Source: Bacteroidia bacterium (lineage in GTDB: Bacteria > Bacteroidota > Bacteroidia > JABEUT01). Taken from it: DNA of 16,501 nt. Location: assembly GCA_013044305.1 (NCBI GenBank), contig JABEUT010000261.1:1-16501 (forward strand), in the 5' to 3' direction. The first letter of the stretch is position 1, and every line of letters begins with the position of its first letter. The notes beneath the pieces were generated by a model, which saw nothing but the letters and a program-made list of their open reading frames with translations, was not told the origin of the DNA and made no database searches. Shown piece after piece: positions 6,387 to 13,584 of the stretch. The translations under genes were made by a program, and so were the position numbers.

Positions 6387-7436
6387 CGCGTCAAGGTTTT
6401 TGAGAAGCGCTGCGGCAGGTATCGTTTCGGCGCACTTAAAATGCCCGCGCGGACAGGCTCTGTACCCGTGCAGTCCGCAGGGGCGGCAATCAAGTTTTTC
6501 ATCCGTTTCGGTAACAAATGACTTTTCCGACAAGGGACCAAACCCGAAAGCCGGCACAGTGGAGCAGAAAATGGCGTCGGCCGGGGCATTTACCGCCGAA
6601 GCAAGATGCATGGGAGCCGAATCGTTCATATAATTCATTACGGCGCTCTTCATCAATGCGGCGCTCTGCAGAAAGGTGAGCCTGCCTGCAAGGTTGTGCA
6701 CCCTGTCGCCTTTAAGCGCTCCTGTTTTAATGGATTCACAAAGCGCCCTGTCTTCAGCCGAACCCAGCAGGCATACCTGTAATTTATCCGGCAGACTCTT
6801 TATAAATTCAACCCATTTGTGCGCCGGATACTGCTTTGTGAACCATACCGACGAGGGCGCTATGCATATAAAGGGACTGGCCGCAAAAGACTTTACCGCA
6901 TCAAAATCATTTTGCCGCGGATAAAGGCGGGGCAGGGCGCGCGCTGCGCTCACCCCGTTGGTTGCAGGCAATATAGCCGAAGCCAGTTCCATATTTCTTT
7001 CGCACTCGTGCCTGCCATCGCCCACTATGTGTTTCACTTTGTGTGTATAGCAAAATGAAAATGGATTTTTATCAAACCCTGCCTTCTGCCTCGCGCCCGA
7101 GAGCCATGTAACCATTCCGGAACTGGAGTAGCGGTGTAGGTTCACTACCACATCGTACCTTTCACGGCGTACCTGTATGATAATCTTCAGCAGGTTTGGC
7201 AGCTTCCTCTTCTTCTTATCCCAAACAATTGTTTTGTGCAGAAATGGGTGCCCGTCGAACAGGCTCTCGTTCCCTTTGCGCACCATAAAGTCAATGGCCG
7301 CTTCGGGATAATGCCCATGCAGCTTCTCCAGCAGCGGCGTGGCAAGAATCACGTCGCCGGTGAATGCCGTTTGAATGATTAATATCTTCAATTTTTCCGT
7401 TTCAGCCAAAATTAGTGAATTAGCCGCATGGTACAT
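6378..7436 (-). CDS. Glycosyltransferase family 9 (heptosyltransferase-like)
   Basis: Probable LPS heptosyltransferase of 352 residues, acting at the cytoplasmic face of the inner membrane to transfer heptose from an ADP-heptose donor to the growing core. It has the GT-B layout: the N-terminal motif KILIIQTAFTGDVILATPLL provides the conserved GDV acceptor-side loop. The C-terminal half has IAPSSVWFTKQYPAHKWVEF (nucleotide-sugar side, near 195) and NDSAPMHLASAVNAP, equivalent to the D(S/G)xPMHLA donor motif of WaaC/WaaF. A late cysteine-rich stretch (CRPCGLHGYRACPRGHFKC) is also seen in WaaF-like proteins. The first 15 residues from the ATG at 7436 are not family-like; a TTG at 7391 (residue 16) would give the typical MKILII start, so 337 residues is an alternative. 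hldD at 1322 makes its expected donor. It ends in a 9-base overlap with the convergent methyltransferase. Confidence 0.88.
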   Translation of the reverse strand: MYHAANSLILAETEKLKILIIQTAFTGDVILATPLLEKLHGHYPEAAIDFMVRKGNESLFDGHPFLHKTIVWDKKKRKLPNLLKIIIQVRRERYDVVVNLHRYSSSGMVTWLSGARQKAGFDKNPFSFCYTHKVKHIVGDGRHECERNMELASAILPATNGVSAARALPRLYPRQNDFDAVKSFAASPFICIAPSSVWFTKQYPAHKWVEFIKSLPDKLQVCLLGSAEDRALCESIKTGALKGDRVHNLAGRLTFLQSAALMKSAVMNYMNDSAPMHLASAVNAPADAIFCSTVPAFGFGPLSEKSFVTETDEKLDCRPCGLHGYRACPRGHFKCAETIPAAALLKNLDALN

Positions 7437-7514
7437 CGCAGATAAAGAACCCCGGATAAAAAACGCAATTACAAACCGGAAAGCGCGCCTGAAAGCAGGG
7501 ATTGCGAAATGCCT

Positions 7515-8363
7515 TTATAACTTAACGCAAACACCCACATTAACCCATGTTTCAGGGTTTATATTTACATTCAGATTAAATGAAGATAAGGTAACGTTGG
7601 AATACCTTATTTCAAGCCATGCGCCGAATTTATCGGTAAAAAAGTACCTGCCGCCCACAAACACACCGTATGCTATACCTGAAAGGGAAACCGGTGTTGA
7701 ATACAATACATTGTTGTCGGTCGGGGTTTTGTAATTCGGATCGTTGGTATTTGTAGATTGTGAAGTAGATACAAGGCAATAGCCCAGATTGAGACCGGCA
7801 TAAGGGTCGATTTTTGTTCCGGCGGTAAAGTGAAACGCACCTCTTAACATAAAGGTAGGCATGGAAAGCCCGTACCTGTAAGTATTCGTGTAAGTGGATA
7901 TGGCGCCTGTAGCAGGACTGTACGACCAGCCGAGGGTGGTAAAATTGGTAGTGGCGCTCTGATAGCCGATATTAAGACCTACCCCTATCGCATGGCTTAA
8001 GGCATGTTCGTAGCCAATGCCAAAGGCGGGCGAAGGCGAATTGGATAAGGTGGCGGGGTACAAATAAGATAAGCTGGACTCGGTGTAAATATTGCCAATG
8101 CCGCTGATTAAACCGATGTTTAGGCTTATAATGTCGCCCGAAAAGGCATTGCCGAGGGGCTGCTTACCCTTGCCATGCGAACCATGACCGGGCGCAAGCA
8201 GATTCATGTTGCTGCTGCCGTTATCGCTTTTGTTTTGCGATGGAACCCCGGCAGTTTTCTTTTCACCGTCTTTTGCAGATGAACCGGTTGCCGGCACCTT
8301 TGCCGTGGAGGTATAACCAGCCAGCACTGCAACAGAACCGATTAATAGTAGTTTATTGTTCAT
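7515..8363 (-). CDS. Outer-membrane beta-barrel protein, altered lipobox
   Basis: A 282-residue exported protein, predicted small outer-membrane beta-barrel. After a signal peptide (MNNKLLLIGSVAVLAGYTS) comes a low-complexity Ser/Lys/Gly-rich linker (about 20-75). The C-terminal ~200 residues form alternating amphipathic strands rich in Gly, Tyr, Ser and Thr, with the blocks KIDPYAGLNLGYCLV and FVGGRYFFTDKFGAWLEIRY and a final strand ending in aromatic-free VCVKL. The block pattern matches its upstream neighbour at 8526-9167, so they look like tandem paralogues. The signal peptide has VLAGY where a lipobox would read VLAGC; a single base change (TGT to TAT) would explain it, so the protein may have lost its lipid anchor. 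Function is not known; such barrels are often adhesins or opacity-type proteins. A near-consensus -7 box, TACTTTCG (8402-8395), lies upstream. Confidence 0.82.
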   Translation of the reverse strand: MNNKLLLIGSVAVLAGYTSTAKVPATGSSAKDGEKKTAGVPSQNKSDNGSSNMNLLAPGHGSHGKGKQPLGNAFSGDIISLNIGLISGIGNIYTESSLSYLYPATLSNSPSPAFGIGYEHALSHAIGVGLNIGYQSATTNFTTLGWSYSPATGAISTYTNTYRYGLSMPTFMLRGAFHFTAGTKIDPYAGLNLGYCLVSTSQSTNTNDPNYKTPTDNNVLYSTPVSLSGIAYGVFVGGRYFFTDKFGAWLEIRYSNVTLSSFNLNVNINPETWVNVGVCVKL

Positions 8364-8394
8364 GTTTTACCTTAATTTTACCGTTAGGAAAAAA

Positions 8395-8402
8395 CGAAAG
8401 TA
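8395..8402 (-). promoter_or_regulatory. Near-consensus -7 box of second barrel gene
   Basis: TACTTTCG on the minus strand, one mismatch to TAnnTTTG, 31 bases before the ATG at 8363. The same 8-mer is found before the MerR gene. No -33 element at a suitable distance. Confidence 0.35.
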
Positions 8403-8495
8403 ATAATTTTTTCTTAATTAGCCCCTAATCAGCCAAAAAATAGCTCTCCGGTTCAAGTTTTTGCACCAGGGAAAGCTTTTATCAATTTATCCGCT

Positions 8496-8517
8496 AAACA
8501 GGCAAATTCATTGCCTG
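8496..8517 (-). terminator. Probable intrinsic terminator of first barrel gene
   Basis: Perfect 7-bp stem CAGGCAA (8499-8505) and TTGCCTG (8511-8517) with a 5-base loop, just past the stop codon at 8526. On the minus strand it is followed only by TTT, so it is a modest terminator. Confidence 0.5.
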
Positions 8518-8525
8518 AAAAGGGT

Positions 8526-9167
8526 TCAGAACTTAAAGTTAACGCCCAACGACAGGTTGGTATAACCATATCCCAGCTCCGCCCACAGGCCTATGTGGCT
8601 GCTTACGTAATACCGGCATCCCAGAAAAAGGCTTACCTGTGCATAACTCGGGTACGAGTTGTTGTACACACCATAGTAAGGATTGTTGGGATTGTTCCAC
8701 CCGGGGTCGTTGCTTGTACTGCTGTAATTAACAACAGAATAACTTATCATAACGCCCGCATAAGGATCGAACTTTACGTTGCCGGTAAAATTCCAGTGGT
8801 AGGCGCCACGTATCCCCAAAATGTAATAGCTCCAGTTCTGCTTATAAAAATATCCGCTGTACGGGTCGGTATAGGAATATCCGATTCCCTTATAGGAAAG
8901 CAAACCACCTATGCTTATGGTACCCGGCCCCACCTTGCCGTTGCCTACAATTCCGTTTTCGTAGGATATAACCAAATTCGGTGTTGAGCTGTAACCCACG
9001 CCCCACCAACCGTATTCGCCTCCTATGCCCACACCTATTGCCAGAGAGTTTGTTCCCTGTGGGAAGCTTTCCTGTCCGGCTCCGGAACCCTGATCCTGAT
9101 GCTGGGCACGTGCAGTATTGAGCATAAATAAGGAAGGAAGGGATAAAATAAAGAAGAATTTTTTCAT
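8526..9167 (-). CDS. Outer-membrane beta-barrel protein
   Basis: A 213-residue exported protein with a Sec signal peptide (MKKFFFILSLPSLFMLNTARA, signal peptidase I site ARA before QHQ) and no lipobox. The rest alternates short beta strands with Gly/Tyr/Asn-rich loops, ending in a strand finishing with Phe (NFKF), the usual C-terminal signal for outer-membrane insertion. KFDPYAGVMISYSVVNY and FLGCRYYVSSHIGLWAELGY match the corresponding blocks of the neighbouring gene at 7515-8363, supporting a duplication. Tyr and Asn content in the loops is high (NNPNNPYYGVYNNSY). Predicted as a small eight-strand-like barrel; ligand and role are unknown. It has its own perfect -7 box at 9205-9212 and a hairpin terminator behind it, so it need not be co-transcribed with the downstream paralogue. 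Confidence 0.85.
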   Translation of the reverse strand: MKKFFFILSLPSLFMLNTARAQHQDQGSGAGQESFPQGTNSLAIGVGIGGEYGWWGVGYSSTPNLVISYENGIVGNGKVGPGTISIGGLLSYKGIGYSYTDPYSGYFYKQNWSYYILGIRGAYHWNFTGNVKFDPYAGVMISYSVVNYSSTSNDPGWNNPNNPYYGVYNNSYPSYAQVSLFLGCRYYVSSHIGLWAELGYGYTNLSLGVNFKF

Positions 9168-9204
9168 GACGCTTTGGTTATTGGGTTAATTCAAAAATCA
9201 GCCG

Positions 9205-9212
9205 CAAATATA
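9205..9212 (-). promoter_or_regulatory. -7 box of first barrel gene
   Basis: TATATTTG on the minus strand is a perfect TAnnTTTG match, 38 bases before the ATG at 9167. No clear -33 TTTG. The 302-base gap to the divergent TM2 gene holds no other gene; a weak GCATGG/CCATGC inverted repeat lies at 9285-9310. Confidence 0.55.
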
Positions 9213-9434
9213 ATCAAATGATGAACTGATGATATGAGCGATTTATGAAAAAATACTGACAGGAATCAGGGGACACAGATACTTGCATGGACTTGCTCCA
9301 ATTCCCATGCCTGCCCTTTTACCGCACTCATATTTAAAATCCGTAACGGCATAACTTCTGTTAGAGATATGGATAATAAAACCGTGTGATGATGAAAATC
9401 AGGGTGATATTTCTTCCCCGACTGATTATTTTTT

Positions 9435-9442
9435 TACATTTG
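9435..9442 (+). promoter_or_regulatory. -7 box of TM2 lipoprotein gene
   Basis: TACATTTG is a perfect TAnnTTTG match, 28 bases before the ATG at 9470. A TTTC at 9410-9413, one mismatch from TTTG with 21 bases between, could be the -33 element. Confidence 0.6.
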
Positions 9443-9469
9443 TTCAATTAACCAACAAATTTTTCACAC

Positions 9470-10129
9470 ATGAAAAACAAATCTATCATCAGGCTGGCGG
9501 CACTTGCAGGTGTTGTAACCATGCTCGCATCGTGCAGCTCAAGCAACAAGTTTGCTTCGAGTTTTGCAAAACGGAGGTACAACAAAGGGTACTTCGTTGA
9601 TTTTGGCTCAAAATCAGTAAACCCGAAGGCTAATAAAACCAACGGCGTTGTAAGCACTGTTTCCTCCGGTACAGCTAAGGTTACCGAGGCTGTTGCTCCA
9701 AAGACCGTTGCAGCCAACGTTGCAGTTCAAAAAGCACTCCCTTTGATTAACCAAGCTCCTTCTGTATCAATAAGCAAGAGCGCAAATCACGTTTCAGGAA
9801 GCCCCAGAAGCGCAGAGGTTCCTGTTACAGAGGTTAAAAACCAAAGTAAGCTTCCTACAATTGTAGCAACCAATAACAACACCACCAAAATAAGCGAAGC
9901 GGCCAACCCTCCTCACAGTGGCGGCGGAAGCTGCAAGAGCTGGATAGCATGCCTGCTGTTGTGTTTCTTTCTCGGAGGCCTTGGTATACACCGTTTTTAT
10001 ATGGGATATACCTGGCAGGGAATTGTTCAATTGCTCACCGGCGGCGGATGCGGCATCTGGGCTTTAATTGACTTTATCAGGATTATTATTAAGGATTTGA
10101 AACCCAAAGGCGGAGATTATTGCGACTAA
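9470..10129 (+). CDS. TM2-domain lipoprotein
   Basis: A 219-residue membrane protein with two anchors. The N-terminus is a lipoprotein signal peptide with lipobox LASC (Cys22) after MKNKSIIR and a hydrophobic core. Residues 23-150 form a low-complexity Ser/Thr/Asn/Lys/Val-rich region with little predicted fold. Residues 156-205 are a TM2 domain: first helix WIACLLLCFFLGGLGIHRFY, short turn MGYTWQ, second helix from about GIVQLLTGGGCGIWALIDF, with the characteristic GxHRFYxG and GIWxLID signatures. A short Lys-rich tail ends in DYCD. TM2 domains are widespread but of unclear biochemical role. If the N-terminus is lipidated and the TM2 segment inserts, the protein must stay in the inner membrane with a looped periplasmic region. 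It is followed after 15 bases by a DUF2752 gene, a pairing often seen in Bacteroidota. Confidence 0.9.
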   Translation: MKNKSIIRLAALAGVVTMLASCSSSNKFASSFAKRRYNKGYFVDFGSKSVNPKANKTNGVVSTVSSGTAKVTEAVAPKTVAANVAVQKALPLINQAPSVSISKSANHVSGSPRSAEVPVTEVKNQSKLPTIVATNNNTTKISEAANPPHSGGGSCKSWIACLLLCFFLGGLGIHRFYMGYTWQGIVQLLTGGGCGIWALIDFIRIIIKDLKPKGGDYCD

Positions 10130-10144
10130 TCCTATCTTTGCCCA

Positions 10145-10465
10145 ATGAAACTTTGGGTAAGGAGACTATACTTTGGCGGGTTAATATTGGCACCTATCAT
10201 GTTGCTGATATTGCCCGCCAATTTTTTTGACAGTGGTCCTCCTCTTTGTTTATCGGTGATACTCTTTCACCGCACCTGCCCGGGCTGCGGCATGACAAGG
10301 GCTTGCATGCATCTGGCACATTTCGATTACGCCTCTGCCTTTCGTTATAATAAATTGGTTTTTATAGTTTTCCCCGCACTGCTTTTTCTTTGGGCAATGG
10401 AAGTGATAAGAACCGGTAAAAAACTGTTCGCGTCAAAAAGAAGCAAAAACTCACCAGTTGGATGA
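10145..10465 (+). CDS. DUF2752 membrane protein
   Basis: A 106-residue inner-membrane protein of the DUF2752 family. A first hydrophobic helix is at about 9-27 (FGGLILAPIMLLILPANFF). The family motif CPGCGMTR (45-52) with its two cysteines follows, then an amphipathic HLAHFDYASAFRYN segment and a second helix (about 72-88, KLVFIVFPALLFLWAMEV), ending in a basic tail. The cysteine pair suggests metal or disulfide chemistry, but the function is unknown. It is co-oriented with the TM2 gene 15 bases upstream and probably in one operon. Its last 15 bases overlap the 3' end of the convergent gene at 10451-10969. Confidence 0.88.
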   Translation: MKLWVRRLYFGGLILAPIMLLILPANFFDSGPPLCLSVILFHRTCPGCGMTRACMHLAHFDYASAFRYNKLVFIVFPALLFLWAMEVIRTGKKLFASKRSKNSPVG

Positions 10466-10969
10466 GGCCGCCGGAACGAGGCTGAATACCTTGGTCAAAT
10501 TGTCGTCGAGGTCAGGTAAAAGATTTGCCACCATTGCGGTATTCCATTCCATGCCATTATCGTTCATCACCACGTCGCCCAAATCATCATTAAAAATGGA
10601 ACCAATAAGGGTCATACCAGTTATTGTAACCCTGTATCTTCCATTTTTTACTTCAATTTTGAATGTGCCGGTCAATTCCTTCGAGCTCCTGTAATATGCC
10701 GGATATATCTTATTCAAATTTCCGGAACATATATTGCTGTCGTACTGCACTTGTGTAAAAATACCGGGAGAGGAGGTTATAAGCGCTTTTATTTTTTTCT
10801 TTATCACGGCGGCGGAATCCTGCCGATCGTCGAATACTTTTCTGTATTCTATCTGCTTGTTGCCTTGCCCTGCATAAAAATTATTCTGCGGGCGGTCCCA
10901 GGTTTGACCAAACACTGTAAAGCCCGTAAGGATGCCTGATGCGACGGTGACAATGATATTCTTTCTCAT
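10451..10969 (-). CDS. Secreted protein, possibly DUF4468-like
   Basis: A 172-residue exported protein. MRKNIIVTVASGILTGFTVFGQ is a Sec signal peptide with a probable cut after FGQ or nearby, and no lipobox. The mature part has an alpha segment (IEYRKVFDDRQDSAAVIKKK), a cysteine-containing turn, then strand-like YYRSSKELTGTFKIEVKN and GRYRVTITGMTLIG. This order, helix then 'GTF.I.VK.GRYRVTITG' strands, resembles the TBP-like DUF4468 proteins of Bacteroidota, but the match is from memory and tentative. Its last five codons overlap the convergent DUF2752 gene. It starts 39 bases after the small membrane protein gene upstream, so the two probably share the promoter at 11280-11287. Confidence 0.75.
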   Translation of the reverse strand: MRKNIIVTVASGILTGFTVFGQTWDRPQNNFYAGQGNKQIEYRKVFDDRQDSAAVIKKKIKALITSSPGIFTQVQYDSNICSGNLNKIYPAYYRSSKELTGTFKIEVKNGRYRVTITGMTLIGSIFNDDLGDVVMNDNGMEWNTAMVANLLPDLDDNLTKVFSLVPAASSNW

Positions 10970-11008
10970 AATTTTAGGTACATTAAAAAAACGATGCCCT
11001 GTTGTACG

Positions 11009-11260
11009 TTACTCTCCTCCGTCGTTTTTTTTGGCCTTCTCATACTCCGAAATACTCCTTTGGAAAATTACCGGGGCCAGGATAAACAGTAACCCCGCCG
11101 ATAAAAAGAAGGTTAGTCCGGCAGTTAACGTTTCATCAAGTGCATACTTTTCTTTAATAAACCACCCTATGGCCCCCATAATGCAAAGCAAGGCGAAAAA
11201 GAGGAGATAAATTTTAAAAATGTTCTTCTTGTAGAATCCGTATGGAACTTTCCAAATCAT
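11009..11260 (-). CDS. Small two-helix membrane protein
   Basis: An 83-residue protein with no recognised family. A basic N-terminus (MIWKVPYGFYKKNIFKI) leads into a hydrophobic helix (about 17-36, YLLFFALLCIMGAIGWFI). A charged loop (KEKYALDE) and a second helix (about 46-65, AGLTFFLSAGLLFILAPVIF) follow, with a charged tail KAKKNDGGE. Positive charges suggest the N-terminus is cytoplasmic. Support for a real gene comes from its perfect -7 box 19 bases upstream and from being in line with the secreted-protein gene 39 bases downstream. No overlapping alternative. Confidence 0.7.
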   Translation of the reverse strand: MIWKVPYGFYKKNIFKIYLLFFALLCIMGAIGWFIKEKYALDETLTAGLTFFLSAGLLFILAPVIFQRSISEYEKAKKNDGGE

Positions 11261-11279
11261 TGCCTGTGAGTTTGAGTAT

Positions 11280-11287
11280 CAAAGGTA
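11280..11287 (-). promoter_or_regulatory. -7 box of small membrane protein gene
   Basis: TACCTTTG on the minus strand is a perfect TAnnTTTG match located 19 bases before the ATG at 11260. No clear -33 partner. Confidence 0.5.
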
Positions 11288-11345
11288 GCATAATTAACCA
11301 TATTGCCTTGCCGGACAATTCCTGTTTTAAACCATGTGCAGGTAA

Positions 11346-11381
11346 AAATAAAAAAGTCCCGACTTTTCAGCCGGGACTTTT
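11346..11381 (-). terminator. Intrinsic terminator of groEL
   Basis: Perfect 10-bp stem AAAAGTCCCG (11352-11361) and CGGGACTTTT (11372-11381) with a 10-base loop, followed on the minus strand by a T-rich run. It lies 29 bases past the groEL stop codon and closes the groES-groEL operon. Confidence 0.9.
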
Positions 11382-11409
11382 AACTATCAGTTCTTATCTC
11401 TTAACCGGT

Positions 11410-13047
11410 TTACATCATCCCTTCGCCCATTCCGCCTCCCATGGGTGGCATTTGCGGGGGATTCTTTTCCTTCTCTTCGGCGAGCACGCATTCGGTGGTC
11501 AATATCATGCTGGCTATCGAAGCGGCGTTTTCGAGGGCAACGCGCGATACTTTGGTGGGGTCTATAACACCGGCCGCGAACATATTTTCATATTTCTCGG
11601 TGCGTGCGTTAAAGCCAAAATCGCTTTTGCCTTCTTTCACTTTTTGTACCACAACGGAACCGTCAATGGTGCCCGAGTTGGCTACAATCTGGCGAAGAGG
11701 TTCTTCGAGTGCACGCCTGATGATTGCTATACCGGTGGTTTCGTCGTCGTTATCGCCTTTCAGTTTTTCGAGCGATTCGGCGGCGCGGATATAAGCTACG
11801 CCTCCGCCCGGAACTATACCTTCTTCCACAGCAGCGCGGGTGGCATGGAGTGCATCGTCAACGCGGTCTTTCTTTTCTTTCATTTCCACTTCGGTAGCAG
11901 CGCCAACATACAATACAGCTACTCCGCCGGCTAACTTGGCAAGGCGTTCCTGTAATTTCTCCTTGTCGTAGTCGGAGGTGGTGTTTTCTATCTGCGCTTT
12001 AATCTGGCTGATGCGCGAGGTGATATCGGCTTTTTTACCCGAACCGTTCACGATGGTGGTATTGTCCTTGTCTATCGTGATTTTTTCAGCGCGTCCGAGG
12101 TAAGACAGGTCGGCGTTTTCGAGTTTGTAGCCGCTTTCCTCCGAGATGAAGATGGCGCCTGTAAGTATGCCTATGTCTTCCATCATGGCCTTTCTGCGGT
12201 CGCCGAAGCCCGGAGCTTTTACGGCTGCTATTTTAAGGGAACCTCTTATTTTATTTACCACAAGTGTGGCAAGAGCTTCACCGTCAATATCCTCTGCAAT
12301 AATGAGCAGCGGATGTCCGGTTGCTACAGACTTTTCGAGGACAGGAAGGAGTTCTTTCATATTGGAGAGCTTCTTCTCGTAAAGAAGAACATAGGGATGC
12401 TCCAGAACAGCCTCCATCTTGTCGGCGTTGGTAACAAAGTATGGCGAAATGTATCCGCGGTCGAATTGCATTCCTTCCACAACGTCGACGGTTGTTTCAG
12501 TTCCTTTGGCTTCTTCTACGGTTATTACGCCTTCCTTTTTAACCTTTGCCATTGCTTCGGCAATAAGTTTGCCTATGGCGTGGTCGTTGTTTGCCGAAAT
12601 GGTGGCTACCTGTTCAATCTTTTTGTTGTCGTCGCCAACCGATTTCGATTGCTTTTTCAGGTCGGCAACAACTGCCTCAACAGCTTTTTCAATGCCCCTT
12701 TTCAGGTCCATCGGGTTAGCGCCTGCCGTTACGTTCTTCAGCCCGGCTGTAATAATTGCCTGTGCAAGCACTGTTGCGGTGGTGGTTCCGTCGCCTGCCA
12801 CGTCCGAGGTTTTCGATGCCACCTCTTTCAGCATTTGGGCGCCGAGGTTTTGTACTGTATCCGGTAAATCTATTTCTTTGGCAACCGTTACACCGTCTTT
12901 GGTTATTGTTGGGGCGCCGAATTTTTTATCAATCACTACATTACGTCCCTTGGGACCTAATGTTACTTTTACCGCGTTAGCGAGCGCATCTACGCCCTTT
13001 TTTATCGCATCGCGGGCTTTCAGGTCAAAAATTATTTCCTTTGCCAT
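11410..13047 (-). CDS. groEL: 60-kDa chaperonin GroEL
   Basis: ATP-driven double-ring chaperonin that, with GroES, encloses and refolds non-native cytosolic proteins. At 545 residues it has the standard length. The N-terminus (MAKEIIFDLKARDAIKKGVD) and the block TLGPKGRNVVIDKKFGAPTI are the equatorial nucleotide-binding start. DGTTTATVLAQ (86-96) carries the catalytic Asp. The apical-domain block QFDRGYISPYFVTN and the later AALEEGIVPGGGVAY-type segment (EEGIVPGGGVAYIRA) are intact. The tail has the flexible Gly-Met repeat GGGMGEGMM. It is 49 bases downstream of groES and ends at a strong terminator. No upstream promoter box was found between the two, so it is co-transcribed with groES. Confidence 0.98.
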   Translation of the reverse strand: MAKEIIFDLKARDAIKKGVDALANAVKVTLGPKGRNVVIDKKFGAPTITKDGVTVAKEIDLPDTVQNLGAQMLKEVASKTSDVAGDGTTTATVLAQAIITAGLKNVTAGANPMDLKRGIEKAVEAVVADLKKQSKSVGDDNKKIEQVATISANNDHAIGKLIAEAMAKVKKEGVITVEEAKGTETTVDVVEGMQFDRGYISPYFVTNADKMEAVLEHPYVLLYEKKLSNMKELLPVLEKSVATGHPLLIIAEDIDGEALATLVVNKIRGSLKIAAVKAPGFGDRRKAMMEDIGILTGAIFISEESGYKLENADLSYLGRAEKITIDKDNTTIVNGSGKKADITSRISQIKAQIENTTSDYDKEKLQERLAKLAGGVAVLYVGAATEVEMKEKKDRVDDALHATRAAVEEGIVPGGGVAYIRAAESLEKLKGDNDDETTGIAIIRRALEEPLRQIVANSGTIDGSVVVQKVKEGKSDFGFNARTEKYENMFAAGVIDPTKVSRVALENAASIASMILTTECVLAEEKEKNPPQMPPMGGGMGEGMM

Positions 13048-13096
13048 GTTTTTGTTTTTTTAGTTTGGTTTTGATATTTTTATTGTTGTTCTCCGA

Positions 13097-13384
13097 TCAG
13101 TCAAAGTTGCCGAAAATGTCGTCCTGGCGCATAATCAGATATTCTTTGCCGTCAATGGATATTTCGGTGCCCGAATATTTTCCGTACAGCACCTTGTCTC
13201 CTACTTTCACGGTCATGGGTTCGTCCTTCTTTTTGCCCGGACCAACTGCCACTACTACTCCCTTCTGGGGTTTTTCTTTTGCCGAGTCGGGGATGATGAT
13301 GCCTCCCGAGGTTTTTTCTTCGGCAGATGCAGGCTCCACCATGATGCGGTCGCCCTGCGGAACGAAATTCACTTTTTTTGCCAT
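13097..13384 (-). CDS. groES: 10-kDa co-chaperonin GroES
   Basis: The 95-residue heptameric lid of the GroEL chamber. Characteristic parts are visible: PQGDRIMVEP in the first strand, the mobile loop SGGIIIPD (26-33) that contacts GroEL's apical domains, then VVAVGPGKK and the late VLYGKYSGTEI block. Ends in FGNFD. The ATG at 13384 gives the family start MAKKVNF. The 200-base gap upstream to hpf suggests its own promoter in addition to any read-through. The spacing to groEL is 49 bases. Confidence 0.97.
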   Translation of the reverse strand: MAKKVNFVPQGDRIMVEPASAEEKTSGGIIIPDSAKEKPQKGVVVAVGPGKKKDEPMTVKVGDKVLYGKYSGTEISIDGKEYLIMRQDDIFGNFD

Positions 13385-13456
13385 GTTATTTCAATTTTAA
13401 GGGTTATTAATTATTAGGTTTGTTTAATTCATTACTACCCCAATCAAATACCGTGC

Positions 13457-13507
13457 CAAACTAAATTGTGGCGGCAGAACCAAGCCATTGTCTGACAGGG
13501 CATGTCA
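13457..13507 (-). promoter_or_regulatory. Putative groES promoter and operator
   Basis: On the minus strand TTAGTTTG (13464-13457) is one mismatch from TAnnTTTG, 73 bases before groES. Immediately upstream lies the inverted repeat TGACA-N5-TGTCA (13493-13507), placed where an activator or repressor could act. No CIRCE element (TTAGCACTC-N9-GAGTGCTAA) is present in the gap. The assignment is inferred from position only. Confidence 0.35.
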
Positions 13508-13584
13508 TAGCACGCAAAACAGGCATTACAATATGATAACCACATGATTATTTGTACTCATCCCTGCTTTTGGCCGGAGCTTGC

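Noticed and set aside
13385..13584. CIRCE heat-shock operator upstream of groES.
   Set aside because: No TTAGCACTC or GAGTGCTAA half-site is present in the gap.
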